A stretch of 64,000 bases of DNA from Clostridium cadaveris (GCF_020911725.1 NZ_CP076620.1:3523001-3587000); one strand, 5' to 3'; numbered from the stretch's first letter, positions 36,719 through 46,401 are shown. Made by a program: numbers and translations. Notes: a model not told the origin generated them from the sequence alone.

Positions 36719-37753
36719 ATGACTAAAGGATGTAAATATGGAACTCATAGAGTTATTGAACCAAAAGGAGTTTTAACTCAAGCTGCTTATAAAATAGACA
36801 ACAATATGGATATATATTCAAATGAAATACTCGTAGATGTTCAAGCTCTAAATATAGACTCAGCTTCTTTCACTCAAATAGAAAAAGAAGCTGAAGGGGA
36901 TTCTTATAAGATTGCTGAAAAAATCATGTCAATAGTGAATGAAAGAGGTAAGATGCAAAACCCTGTTACAGGTTCTGGCGGAATGTTTATAGGAACTGTT
37001 TCTAAAATCGGCGAAGATCTTAAAGATATAGATTTAAAAGTTGGCGATAGAATAGCTTCTTTAGTTTCTCTATCTCTTACTCCTTTAAAGATAGAAAAGA
37101 TTTTAAACATAAAAAAAGATATTGATAGAGTTGAGGTTAAAGCACAAGCTATATTATTTGAAAGTGCCATATATGCTAAGCTCCCTTCAGATATGTCTGA
37201 AAATCTAGCTCTTGCAGCTCTTGACGTTGCAGGTGCCCCAGCTCAGACAGCAAAACTTGTTCGTCCAGGTCAAAGTGTTTTGATTCTAGGTGCTGCCGGA
37301 AAATCTGGAATGTTATGCTGCTATGAAGCTATGAAGCGAGTTGGTCCAACAGGTAAAGTTATAGCTATGGTAAGAAAAGATTCTCAAGCTAAGGAATTAA
37401 AAGATTGGAAATTGTGTCACGAAACAATAATAAGTGATGCGACAGTTCCTATGGATGTATTGAATAAAACTTTAGCTGCTAATGGAGGAAAGGAAGTTGA
37501 TATTTCAATAAGCTGTGTAAACATCCCAAATACTGAAATGTCCTGCATACTTCCTGTAAAAGATGAAGGTATAGTTTATTTCTTCTCAATGGCAACAAGC
37601 TTTACTAAGGCAGCTCTTGGAGCTGAAGGTATCGGCAAAGATGTAACTATGATAGTTGGAAATGGCTACACTAAAGACCATGCAGCTATTACACTTGAAG
37701 AATTGAGAGAAAGCGAAACCCTAAGAAATATATTCCAAAATAGATATATATAA
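36719..37753 (+). CDS. kdd: 3,5-Diaminohexanoate dehydrogenase
   Basis: A 344-aa NAD(P)-dependent enzyme that oxidatively deaminates L-erythro-3,5-diaminohexanoate to 3-keto-5-aminohexanoate. It begins KGCKYGTHRVIEPKGVLTQAAYKIDN as in characterised Kdd. A Rossmann segment QSVLILGAAGKSGMLCCYEAMKRVG (~181) binds the cofactor. The C-terminal GNGYTKDHAAITLEELRES is also family-like. Strong SD TGGAGG. Sits between kce and kamA as in other lysine fermenters. Confidence 0.95.
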   Translation: MTKGCKYGTHRVIEPKGVLTQAAYKIDNNMDIYSNEILVDVQALNIDSASFTQIEKEAEGDSYKIAEKIMSIVNERGKMQNPVTGSGGMFIGTVSKIGEDLKDIDLKVGDRIASLVSLSLTPLKIEKILNIKKDIDRVEVKAQAILFESAIYAKLPSDMSENLALAALDVAGAPAQTAKLVRPGQSVLILGAAGKSGMLCCYEAMKRVGPTGKVIAMVRKDSQAKELKDWKLCHETIISDATVPMDVLNKTLAANGGKEVDISISCVNIPNTEMSCILPVKDEGIVYFFSMATSFTKAALGAEGIGKDVTMIVGNGYTKDHAAITLEELRESETLRNIFQNRYI

Positions 37754-37771
37754 TTAATATAGGGGGTAATT

Positions 37772-39022
37772 ATGAAAGTTTATAGGCGTTATGATCTTTT
37801 TAAAGATGTTCCTGATAAACAATGGAATGATTGGCAATGGCAGCTTAAAAATAGAATCACAACCTTAGAAAAACTGAAGAAGTACCTTCCTCTTACTATA
37901 GAAGAGGAAGAAGGTGTAAGACAATGTCTTGGGACACTTCGTATGGCTATAACTCCATACTACCTAAGTCTTATCGATCCTAAAGACCCTTTTGATCCAA
38001 TCAGAAAGCAAGCAATTCCAACTATATTAGAACTTCACAAATCCTCTTCAGATTTAGAGGACCCTCTTCATGAGGATTCAGATTCTCCTGTAGCTGGTCT
38101 TACGCATAGATATCCTGACAGGGTTCTTCTTTTGATAACTGATAAATGTTCTATGTATTGCAGACATTGTACTAGGAGAAGATTTGCCGGCCATCACGAT
38201 AAAGCCCTCACTCTCAATCAAATAGATAAAGCTATTGAATATATAGCTGCCACTCCGCAGATAAGAGATGTCCTTTTATCGGGAGGAGATGCTCTTTTAG
38301 TTTCAGATGAAACTCTTGAGTATATAATAAAAAAATTACGAGAAATACCTCATGTAGAGATAATACGTATTGGAAGTCGTATCCCCGTTGTAATGCCTCA
38401 AAGAATCACTGATGACTTAGTAAATATGCTAAAAAAGTATCATCCTATATGGGTTAATGTTCACTTTAATCATCCAAATGAAATAACTCTAGAATCAGCT
38501 GCTGCTTGTGCAAAACTAGCTGATGCAGGTATCCCTTTAGGAAATCAATCAGTTCTCCTTCGAGGTGTAAATGACTGTGTACATGTTATGAGAACTCTAG
38601 TCCATGAATTAGTAAAAATAAGAGTAAGACCTTACTACATCTATCAATGTGATTTGTCTTTTGGTCTTGAACATTTCAGAACTCCTGTATCTAAAGGTAT
38701 CGAGATTATAGAGGGGTTACGGGGACATACCTCTGGTTTCTGTGTGCCTACTTTTGTAGTAGATGGCCCCCATGGAGGCGGCAAAATACCTGTTATGCCT
38801 AACTATGTAATTTCTCAAGGTACTAACAAAGTTATACTAAGAAATTTTGAAGGAGTAATAACTACTTACACTGAGCCAAAAGACTATTCCTCTAACTGTC
38901 AATGTGAAATATGCAATGGAGAGAGGCCTTTCAAGTATACAGGAGTATCTGGGTTACATGAAGGACTTTCAATATCCATAGAGCCAAAAGATTTGTTGCG
39001 AAGGAAGCGAAATGGAAAATAG
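37772..39022 (+). CDS. kamA: L-Lysine 2,3-aminomutase
   Basis: A 416-aa radical SAM, PLP-dependent enzyme turning L-alpha-lysine into L-beta-lysine, the first step of the pathway. The cluster motif CSMYCRHCTRRRFAG (C-x3-C-x2-C, ~127) and SGGDALL (~170) are present. The C-terminal PHGGGKIPVMPNY (~330) holds the PLP-linked Lys, and a zinc-site-like CQCEIC follows. Length matches the Clostridium subterminale enzyme. SD AGGGGG. Confidence 0.97.
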   Translation: MKVYRRYDLFKDVPDKQWNDWQWQLKNRITTLEKLKKYLPLTIEEEEGVRQCLGTLRMAITPYYLSLIDPKDPFDPIRKQAIPTILELHKSSSDLEDPLHEDSDSPVAGLTHRYPDRVLLLITDKCSMYCRHCTRRRFAGHHDKALTLNQIDKAIEYIAATPQIRDVLLSGGDALLVSDETLEYIIKKLREIPHVEIIRIGSRIPVVMPQRITDDLVNMLKKYHPIWVNVHFNHPNEITLESAAACAKLADAGIPLGNQSVLLRGVNDCVHVMRTLVHELVKIRVRPYYIYQCDLSFGLEHFRTPVSKGIEIIEGLRGHTSGFCVPTFVVDGPHGGGKIPVMPNYVISQGTNKVILRNFEGVITTYTEPKDYSSNCQCEICNGERPFKYTGVSGLHEGLSISIEPKDLLRRKRNGK

Positions 39023-39084
39023 CTTTTCTTCAAAGGGAAATACTATATGTGTTTCCCTTGATAACTTTTAATGGAGGTTTAAGT

Positions 39085-40122
39085 ATGAGAAGCGATACAT
39101 CTATAATAGATATAACAAAAGAGTCACCTATAATCTCTATAATAGGAATGGATAAAAATGCTGGAAAAACTACAGTTTTAAATTATCTGATTTCTAATAT
39201 TTCTTCTAATGATTATTCCATAGGTATAACTTCTATAGGACGAGATGGTGAAGATGTTGATGCAGTGACTTTCACACCTAAGCCTAGAATTTATATAAAA
39301 AAAGGCACATTTATAGCAACGGCTAAAGACTGCTTAAAAAACAGCGATATTACCAGGGAAATTTTTAATACTACTGACATACATACTTCCATGGGAGAAG
39401 TAATAATAGTGAAAGCTTTAAGTGATGGTTATATTGACCTTGCAGGCCCTTCTCTAAATTCTCAAATGGAACATGTATGCGAAATTCTAAAAGATTGTGG
39501 ATGCAAAAAAATCTTTGTAGATGGAGCAATTAATAGAAAATCTTTTATAGGACGAAATATAAATCAAGGTGCTATCCTTGCAACTGGTGCTTCATTAAAT
39601 AGAAATATAGATAAGGTTGTCAGCGATACTTCTCATGCTGTATCTATGCTTATGCTGCCATCATTTGATAATACTTTTCTTACAGAAAGATGTCTTAATA
39701 GTTCAATAGATGAGCGTTGCATTCTTAGAAATAACAGAGGAAACTTAAAAATTATTAACAGCCTTACCTCCTTAAATATTTCAAAAGAAATATCGGATTC
39801 TATTGATGATTCCATCACTGATATTTTTATAAAAGGAGCATTAACTGCAAATTTATTTAAAACTTTACTGCAAAATCCTTCAAAATTAAAAAATAAAAAC
39901 TTTATTGCTGAAGATGGAACAAAAATTTTAATAGATAAAAATACATATGAAAATTTACTCTTTCTTAATTGTACTTTAAAGGTTTTAAACCCCATAAATA
40001 TTTTATGTATCACCTCAAATCCTACTTCTCCTTATGGGTACGATTTTTCTCCTGAAGAACTTTTATATAAGCTTAGACATAGCATATGCCTACCAGTTTT
40101 TGATGTTGTTCATGATATATAG
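39085..40122 (+). CDS. kamB: KamB-like P-loop protein of the lysine operon
   Basis: A 345-aa protein with a Walker A P-loop GMDKNAGKTT (~25) and a TSIGRDGED segment, as in KamB proteins of lysine-fermentation clusters. The reaction is not known. Together with the MutS-like KamC it has been thought to keep the B12-dependent aminomutase active, perhaps as a reactivase. Start ATG 39085 follows GGAGG; the longer reading from 39049 has none. Co-transcribed with kamC 12 bases downstream. Confidence 0.8.
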   Translation: MRSDTSIIDITKESPIISIIGMDKNAGKTTVLNYLISNISSNDYSIGITSIGRDGEDVDAVTFTPKPRIYIKKGTFIATAKDCLKNSDITREIFNTTDIHTSMGEVIIVKALSDGYIDLAGPSLNSQMEHVCEILKDCGCKKIFVDGAINRKSFIGRNINQGAILATGASLNRNIDKVVSDTSHAVSMLMLPSFDNTFLTERCLNSSIDERCILRNNRGNLKIINSLTSLNISKEISDSIDDSITDIFIKGALTANLFKTLLQNPSKLKNKNFIAEDGTKILIDKNTYENLLFLNCTLKVLNPINILCITSNPTSPYGYDFSPEELLYKLRHSICLPVFDVVHDI

Positions 40123-40134
40123 GAGGTTTTAATT

Positions 40135-41622
40135 ATGAATAAGTTTCTAAATAAACATAGCCGAAGTCAAATAGGTTTAAACTTTGTACTGAATGAACTT
40201 CAGCTTCTTACCCCATTTGGTAAGGATATACTAAAAAAGATACAGCCTTATGACCGCTTTGAAAAAGATATGCTGGAAAGAGAGCTATTAAATCTGGAAA
40301 AGCTAAAGGCCGGATATAATGACTTTAATTTTTTGTACAAAAACATAGAGTTAACTCTTAGTAAATTTAAAAATATCCGAAATTCTATTGCAAGATGTGA
40401 AAGCAATGAAACTTTGGATGATATAGAATTATACGAAATCAAACTATTTGCTCAATATCTAGAAGAACTTTGTAGAGATTTTTCCATGCTGAATTCTGAA
40501 CTACATTTAAGCGAGATTTCTTTTATCCCGTTAAAAGAAGTAATATCTCTACTTGATCCTGATGAGTCTAATCTTCCTACTTTCTATATATATGACAGTT
40601 ATTCTAATAAACTCAAAGAAATCAGAGATTTAAAACGCAAGATAGAAAAAGAAATATTTAATGCTAAAGACCTCAAGGTTATTAATTTATTAAAAAATAA
40701 TAGGCGTCAATGTGTTTTAGAAGAAAGAGAGATTGAATCATCAATTCGTGAAGATTTATCTGAAAAGCTAAGAGAATTTGCATATACCTTTTTCATAAAC
40801 ATAAAGTCTATAGGTCAATTAGATTTTCTTATAGCGAAAGCAAAGCTAGCCATAAAATATAATTCTGTAAGACCATCAATATCAAAAGACTTTTCAATAG
40901 TTATAAGAGATGCTGTAAATCCCGAAGTTATGTCCATACTATCAGAACAAAATAAAAATTTCACCCCTATAAGCATCAATCTTAATAAAGGTTCAACAAT
41001 TCTTACCGGTGCTAATATGGGAGGTAAAAGTGTCTCTCTTAAAACTATAATACTAAATATACTTTTAGCTAACATGGGCTTCTTTGTTTTCTGCAACGAA
41101 TGCACCACACCTGTTTTAGATTTTATATGCTTTATATCTGATGACATGCAATCAATATCTAAAGGCCTTTCAACATTTGGTGCAGAAATTATAGAGCTAA
41201 AAGACATATTAAAATACGAAGAAACTCACCATGGGCTTATAGTCTTAGATGAATTCGCAAGGGGCACAAATCCTAAAGAAGGTTTATATCTTGTAAAATC
41301 TCTGTGTAACTATTTAAATAATAAAGACTCCATTTCTTTAATTTCAACTCATTATGATAATATTGCTGATGATACAATGGTTCATTATGAAGTCATAGGT
41401 CTTAAAAATGCTGACTTTTCAAAAATAAATTTATCTCTTCAAGGAAATAACATTAATTCTATAGATGTAATTCAAGAAAATATGGATTATAGGCTGGAGA
41501 AACTCACTAATAGATCTGATGTTCCCAGAGATGCTTTAAATATCGCTAGAGTTCTAGGTTTAAATAAAGAAATTCTTCATATAGCTGAAAAGTATTATAA
41601 GGAGGTTAATGATGAAAAGTAA
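40135..41622 (+). CDS. kamC: KamC-like MutS-family ATPase
   Basis: A 495-aa protein with a helical N-terminal half (MutS III/lever-like, ~1-270) and a C-terminal MutS-type ATPase: Walker A GANMGGKSVSLKT (~300), LSTFGAEI-type segment, Walker B GLIVLDEFARGTNPKEG (~370) and STHYD. It lacks mismatch-binding and N-terminal MutS domains, so it is not a repair MutS. The fixed place before kamDE suggests it tends the lysine 5,6-aminomutase. The 3' end overlaps the kamD start. Confidence 0.85.
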   Translation: MNKFLNKHSRSQIGLNFVLNELQLLTPFGKDILKKIQPYDRFEKDMLERELLNLEKLKAGYNDFNFLYKNIELTLSKFKNIRNSIARCESNETLDDIELYEIKLFAQYLEELCRDFSMLNSELHLSEISFIPLKEVISLLDPDESNLPTFYIYDSYSNKLKEIRDLKRKIEKEIFNAKDLKVINLLKNNRRQCVLEEREIESSIREDLSEKLREFAYTFFINIKSIGQLDFLIAKAKLAIKYNSVRPSISKDFSIVIRDAVNPEVMSILSEQNKNFTPISINLNKGSTILTGANMGGKSVSLKTIILNILLANMGFFVFCNECTTPVLDFICFISDDMQSISKGLSTFGAEIIELKDILKYEETHHGLIVLDEFARGTNPKEGLYLVKSLCNYLNNKDSISLISTHYDNIADDTMVHYEVIGLKNADFSKINLSLQGNNINSIDVIQENMDYRLEKLTNRSDVPRDALNIARVLGLNKEILHIAEKYYKEVNDEK

Positions 41623-43168
41623 ACTTAATTTAGATTCTAACATCGTTGATGAAGCTAGAAATCATGCTAGAAATATAGCAAAAGACGTCCAAGGTTTTAT
41701 TGATAAAAATACTACCGTAACTGTTGAAAGGACAATTTGCCGTCTTCTATCTATTGATGGAGTAAATGAAGTTGGAGTTCCCCTTCCAAATGTTGTTGTT
41801 GACAATATAAAAGAAGGAAATGGACTTTCAATAGGTGCAGCTTACTATATAGGAAATGCAATGCTTGAAACCGGACTTTCACCTCAAAGAATATCCGAAG
41901 AGGTTTCAAAAGGAACAATTAACTTAACTTCAATAAAAGAAAGAGATGAGTTTGAAGTAAGGCTTGCACTTCAGCCAATAATAAATGAAACATTAGATAA
42001 TATTAAAACTCAAAGAAAGCGGAGAGAAGATTTTTTATCTGAATTTGGAGATAAAGAAGGTCCCCTTATTTATGTAATAGTAGCAACTGGTAATATATAT
42101 GAAGATATAACTCAAGCTGTTGCTGCAGCTAAACAGGGTGCTGATGTTATAGCAGTAATAAGAACCACAGGTCAAAGTCTTTTAGACTATGTTCCTTATG
42201 GAGCTACCACCGAAGGCTTTGGTGGAACTTTTGCCACTCAGGAAAACTTTAAGCTTATGAGAAAAGCTTTGGACGATATAGGGGTAGAGCTTCACCGCTA
42301 TATAAGACTCTGCAACTACTGTTCAGGATTATGTATGCCTGAAATAGCTGCTATGGGAGCTTTGGAAGGCTTAGATATTATGCTGAATGATGCACTTTAT
42401 GGAATATTATTTAGAGATATTAATATGAAAAGAACTATAATAGATCAATTCTTCTCAAGAGTTATAAATGGCTTTGCTGGTGTAATCATAAATACAGGTG
42501 AGGATAATTACCTTACTACAGCTGATGCTATCGAGGAAGCTCATACAGTACTCGCCTCTCAATTAATGAATGAACAATTTGCACTTTTAGCTGGACTTCC
42601 AGAAAAGCAGCAGGGCTTAGGTCACGCTTTTGAAATAGATCCAGAAGTTAAAAATGGCTTCCTGTTTGAACTCGCTCAAGCTGAAATGGCTCGTGAAATC
42701 TTCCCTAATGCTCCATTAAAATATATGCCTCCAACAAAATTCATGACAGGCAATATATTTAGAGGTCATGTTCAAGACACCTTATTTAATATAGTCACCG
42801 TACTAACAAATCAAAGAATTCATTTGCTTGGTATGCTTACTGAAGCTATCCATACTCCATTTATGTCAGATAGATTTCTTTCTATAGAAAATGCGAAATA
42901 TATCCAAAATACTATGGCTGACTTAAGTGATGAGATTGTATTTAAGCCAGATGGAATCATGGCAAATCGTGCTGATGAAGTCTTAAAGAAAGCGTGTAGA
43001 TTGCTAGAAGAAATAGAGCATGCGGGGTTATTCGAAACTTTAGAGAGAGGAACTTTTGCTGGTATAAAACGTCCTATAAACGGCGGAAAAGGCTTAATTG
43101 GTGTTGTAGAAAAAGCTGATAAATATTTCAATCCATTTATAGAATTGATGCTTGGAGGTGAAAAATAA
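41609..43168 (+). CDS. kamD: Lysine 5,6-aminomutase alpha (large) subunit
   Basis: A 519-aa catalytic TIM-barrel subunit of the AdoCbl- and PLP-dependent enzyme moving the terminal amino group of beta-lysine (or D-lysine). Family segments include TVERTICRLLSIDGVNEVGVPLPNVVVD, QGADVIAVIRTTGQSLLDYVPYGATTEGFGG and CNYCSGLCMPEIA. ATG 41609 or 41612 could start; both overlap kamC and share AAGGAGG, with 41612 better spaced. The stop joins the kamE start as TAATG. Confidence 0.96.
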   Translation: MMKSKLNLDSNIVDEARNHARNIAKDVQGFIDKNTTVTVERTICRLLSIDGVNEVGVPLPNVVVDNIKEGNGLSIGAAYYIGNAMLETGLSPQRISEEVSKGTINLTSIKERDEFEVRLALQPIINETLDNIKTQRKRREDFLSEFGDKEGPLIYVIVATGNIYEDITQAVAAAKQGADVIAVIRTTGQSLLDYVPYGATTEGFGGTFATQENFKLMRKALDDIGVELHRYIRLCNYCSGLCMPEIAAMGALEGLDIMLNDALYGILFRDINMKRTIIDQFFSRVINGFAGVIINTGEDNYLTTADAIEEAHTVLASQLMNEQFALLAGLPEKQQGLGHAFEIDPEVKNGFLFELAQAEMAREIFPNAPLKYMPPTKFMTGNIFRGHVQDTLFNIVTVLTNQRIHLLGMLTEAIHTPFMSDRFLSIENAKYIQNTMADLSDEIVFKPDGIMANRADEVLKKACRLLEEIEHAGLFETLERGTFAGIKRPINGGKGLIGVVEKADKYFNPFIELMLGGEK

Positions 43169-43956
43169 TGGGAAGTGGACTATATTCAACAGACAAAAAA
43201 GATTTTGATAAGACCTTAGACTTAAAAAATCTTAAACCCTACGGAGATACTATGAATGATGGTAAGATTCAATTAAGTTTCGCTCTCCCTATTCCTGATG
43301 ATGATAAAGGCATAGAAGCGGCTAAACAAATTGCAAAATCAATGAACCTAAATGAAGCTTCAGTAGTTTATCACGAAAAGCTAGATAAAAATTTCACCTT
43401 TTACGTAGTTTATGGAAGTCTTTTAAATTCAATAGATTATTCTTCTATAAAAGTCTCTTCTGTTGACGTAACTACTATGTCAATGGATGAAGTAAATGAT
43501 TATATAAAAGATAATATAGGCAGGAAACTCATTGTTATAGGTGCAAGCACTGGTACTGATGCACACACCGTAGGCATAGATGCAATAATGAATATGAAAG
43601 GCTTTGCAGGCCATTATGGATTAGAGCGATATGAAATGATAGATGCCTATAACTTAGGTAGTCAGGTTCCAAATGAAGAATTTATTGCAAAAGCAGTAGA
43701 GCTAAATGCTGATGTTCTCCTAGTCTCTCAGACAGTTACTCAAAAAAATATTCATATTCAAAACCTCACAGAACTAATAGAACTTTTAGAGGCTGAGGGC
43801 CTTAGAGATAGATTTGTTCTAATTTGTGGCGGTCCTAGAATTACTCATGAATTAGCAAAAGAACTAGGATTTGATGCAGGGTTTGGTCCTGGAAAATACG
43901 CTGATGACGTAGCTTCCTTTGCCGTAACCGAAATGGTTAATCGTAAACTGGTATAG
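43168..43956 (+). CDS. kamE: Lysine 5,6-aminomutase beta (B12-binding) subunit
   Basis: A 262-aa subunit holding cobalamin in the base-off/His-on mode: DAHTVG (~131) is the D-x-H-x-x-G motif, followed by the Rossmann-type SLL-like QTVTQKN and GGPRI segments. The N-terminal ~100 residues are the PLP-binding/dimerisation part. Translationally coupled to kamD. It makes the pathway dependent on B12, which is of note given the B12-controlled surface genes at 24-28 kb. Confidence 0.96.
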   Translation: MGSGLYSTDKKDFDKTLDLKNLKPYGDTMNDGKIQLSFALPIPDDDKGIEAAKQIAKSMNLNEASVVYHEKLDKNFTFYVVYGSLLNSIDYSSIKVSSVDVTTMSMDEVNDYIKDNIGRKLIVIGASTGTDAHTVGIDAIMNMKGFAGHYGLERYEMIDAYNLGSQVPNEEFIAKAVELNADVLLVSQTVTQKNIHIQNLTELIELLEAEGLRDRFVLICGGPRITHELAKELGFDAGFGPGKYADDVASFAVTEMVNRKLV

Positions 43957-43973
43957 TAAATTTCAACAAAATA

Positions 43974-44020
43974 AAAGTCATGAATCTTTTTTATTTAAGA
44001 TCATGACTTTCATTTTATTC
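43974..44020. terminator. Terminator of the lysine operon
   Basis: Stem 43974-43988 with 43997-44010 (one bulged A) followed by CATTTTATT. A-rich on the left side too, so it may also serve the minus-strand broken gene that ends at 44015. Confidence 0.82.
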
Positions 44021-44307
44021 TCTATCTATTGAAAAGATAGCAATTATAAATGAAATAGCAAGAATTGCTAAATCTGTTGTCGATACACTTTTCATAAAAT
44101 AATCAACTATAACCATAATAATACATGTACCCATTGTATCTAAAACTACAAATAGAATTTTCCCTGTAGTTTTGTTAAGTTGTCCTACTGATATTAGTAC
44201 TTTAGAAAAAACTCGAATAATAATATCAACTGGAAAACCAACAATTGTAACGACTATAAAATATAAAATAATACTGCCAATAGAATTATATTAAACTTTT
44301 CTTTCAT
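44015..44307 (-). pseudogene. Frameshifted small membrane protein gene (YrvL-like?)
   Basis: ATG 44307 has AGGGAGA upstream. The frame gives MKEKFNIILLAVLFYIL and stops at TAG 44256-44254. The -1 frame continues without a stop for about 80 more residues (IVVTIVGFPVDIIIRVFSKV ... AIFSIDRE) to TAA 44017-44015. One extra T in the T4 runs at 44258-44261 or 44265-44268 would restore a 97-aa protein with four hydrophobic helices. The GFPVD motif suggests the YrvL family, a weak call. It may be a true pseudogene, a phase-variable gene or a sequencing error. Confidence 0.65.
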
Positions 44308-44359
44308 ATAATCTCCCTAAAACACATATGTGTAAAGTTTTAAATCACATTATATTTTA

Positions 44360-45439
44360 CTATAAATATTTTTCAATACTATCTATCACGCTTTTGCCTT
44401 CTTTAAAATCCTCAAAGAATTCTTCCCTATTTTTATGGGGCATAGCTGACTTTAATAAGCATAAGTTATTAGCTGCAGCATGTTCATAGGTTGTTTCAAC
44501 TACATCCATTTTATCAGCTAGCTTTAAAAAAACTCTCCTACCCTTTTTTGTGTTTATTATTACAAGAGAAACACCTTTGTCATCATTGATCTCTGGGAAT
44601 TTAGTAGCTACTCCCCAGTAATCTCCGATTATTATATCACTTGTGCTTTTAATTCCTCTATAATCACAGTTCATACAAGAGGGTCTATTAAATAATCTAC
44701 TCAGGAATCCTTTTATATAAAGATCTTCAGTTCTTCCTTTGCGATTTATTGTCTTTTCTGTAGTTTCTATTATAAAGTTATAATCCCTCCAGCTTTCATC
44801 CTTATTTCTAAAGGAAATCGACTTTATATCTCCCCCTCCATTTGCAGCCAAAGTTTCTTCCATATACCTTTTAAACACCGCTGGACTTGGAACTCCGTAG
44901 CATATAAGTTCTACAGCTATTAAGTTATCATAGGATTTCAGCAAAAATGATTTTAGTCCCGCTATCTGACATGGCGTACCTGTGAATAAAACAAGCCTTT
45001 CCTTTTCCAATTCTTCTTTAGCCTGTGCAAAAGTTTCTCCAATATTGCTTTGAACATATTTTGACCCTCTAAGCTTGTGCAAGTCTTTTTTATCATTTAT
45101 CATCATATGTTGTACTTCGCATGAATCATTTAAAGCCGCGCCAAACACAACTCCACTCTTATCTAACACGTAATCTGCAAGTATCGAAAACATACCTCCA
45201 GAAGCACTTTTCATCTTCACATCAAAGTCTTTATTTATACACCCATATACTTTTTGCTTATCTTTTATTGTTTTACTTTTTCCTATAGGACATATGCTGG
45301 CACATAATCCACAACTATTGCATCTATTTTTGTCCACATGTGGATATAAAAATCCCTCTTCATCAGACATCATCTCTATTGCAGCCTGTGGACAAATATT
45401 TTTACAAGCACTACATCCTGTACAAGGGTTAACTACCAT
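44360..45439 (-). CDS. Ferredoxin-FrhB-like protein (F420 hydrogenase beta-subunit C-terminal family)
   Basis: A 359-aa cytosolic Fe-S flavoprotein-type protein. Two [4Fe-4S] ferredoxin motifs lie at the N-terminus (CTGCSACKNICP ~6-17 and CNSCGLCASICP ~39-50), followed by FrhB domains: KMKSASGGMFSILADY, GTPCQIAGLKSF, CYGVPSPAVFKRY and CMNCDYRG. Relatives reduce or oxidise diverse substrates, and many sit in polysaccharide or cofactor clusters. No F420 pathway is visible here, so the substrate is unknown. SD AGGGGGAA. Confidence 0.85.
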   Translation of the reverse strand: MVVNPCTGCSACKNICPQAAIEMMSDEEGFLYPHVDKNRCNSCGLCASICPIGKSKTIKDKQKVYGCINKDFDVKMKSASGGMFSILADYVLDKSGVVFGAALNDSCEVQHMMINDKKDLHKLRGSKYVQSNIGETFAQAKEELEKERLVLFTGTPCQIAGLKSFLLKSYDNLIAVELICYGVPSPAVFKRYMEETLAANGGGDIKSISFRNKDESWRDYNFIIETTEKTINRKGRTEDLYIKGFLSRLFNRPSCMNCDYRGIKSTSDIIIGDYWGVATKFPEINDDKGVSLVIINTKKGRRVFLKLADKMDVVETTYEHAAANNLCLLKSAMPHKNREEFFEDFKEGKSVIDSIEKYL

Positions 45440-45486
45440 TTTCTATTCCCCCTAAAAAATCAAGTTTTTGTATAAATTAAAATTGT

Positions 45487-46401
45487 CTATCGTGCATTTA
45501 CTTTTAGTCCTTGAACCCTCATAACATGTTTTGAAAATATTCCATGTACTACAACAACTCTATCGAGTTCATTTACACAGCAATAAGGTTCATAAATAGT
45601 AAATTTCATTTCTCTCTCGTTTTCATAATCTGTTACATAAACTATATAGCAGATTCTTGAGCTTTTTCCCTGGGTAGTTTGCGTAACTCCAGTACATATC
45701 CCTGTCATTGAAGTCTGTAGACCTAAAATCGCTTCTATTATAGACAAAAGATCTGGAATTACAAAAACAGAAAATATCAAAGAAATCAAACTAAATGGTG
45801 GTCTTAATAGTAAGGCTACCCATAAAAAATCAAATAATATTCTGAAAGGCTCTATCCATCTTTCAGCAAAGGGTACATGTTCATGAGGGCTAAACCAAAT
45901 CTTAAACCTCCAAAGTATATTACTTTCCTTATCATCATGATTAGGCTGTTCCCAATTTTTCTTCCAATCAAGCTGTCTCTTTTCTTGCATTTTGAGCATA
46001 TAAATATTTTTAGTCATCAAGATGATTAAGAGATATAATACTTCCATAATAAAAGCTGCAATTATAGCATCCCTATCTTTTAAAAACATTAAAGCTATTA
46101 CTATATAAGCTATGAATATAATATTAGGTATATTTAAAAATCTAACCTTCTCTTCTGCTTCTGCTCTGATTTCATCAATTTTAACTTTTTTTCTTCCTGC
46201 TAATGATGCTATAGTAATAAAAAGCAATGGCATAAACGTAAAAGCATTTACAGATTTCATTGTAATTCCTTCTGGTATATTTATATACCTTCCACTAATC
46301 ACAGGAATTATATATACTAATAAATTCATTATTATTTGAAATATAAGTGCTGCTATTCCAATAGCCCTTACACCTTCAAACTGTCTTCTCTCTCCTATCA
46401 T
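45487..46401 (-). CDS. Unknown membrane protein with C-terminal soluble domain
   Basis: A 304-aa protein I do not recognise. Hydrophobic helices lie at about residues 13-35, 48-64, 88-104, 108-130 and 190-225. Between them is a charged loop (~135-185) with KKNWEQPNHDDKES and SPHEHVPFAERW. The last ~65 residues are a soluble beta-rich domain (MTGICTGVTQTTQGKSSRIC ... KHVMRVQGLKVNAR). Start ATG has TGGAGG. It lies directly downstream of an ABC-F gene remnant and 48 bases before the FrhB-like gene, possibly one unit. Confidence 0.7.
   Translation of the reverse strand: MIGERRQFEGVRAIGIAALIFQIIMNLLVYIIPVISGRYINIPEGITMKSVNAFTFMPLLFITIASLAGRKKVKIDEIRAEAEEKVRFLNIPNIIFIAYIVIALMFLKDRDAIIAAFIMEVLYLLIILMTKNIYMLKMQEKRQLDWKKNWEQPNHDDKESNILWRFKIWFSPHEHVPFAERWIEPFRILFDFLWVALLLRPPFSLISLIFSVFVIPDLLSIIEAILGLQTSMTGICTGVTQTTQGKSSRICYIVYVTDYENEREMKFTIYEPYCCVNELDRVVVVHGIFSKHVMRVQGLKVNAR

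Noticed and set aside
39633-40013. Antisense open frame of 126 codons inside kamB
   Set aside because: Shadow of the coding strand with no ribosome site.
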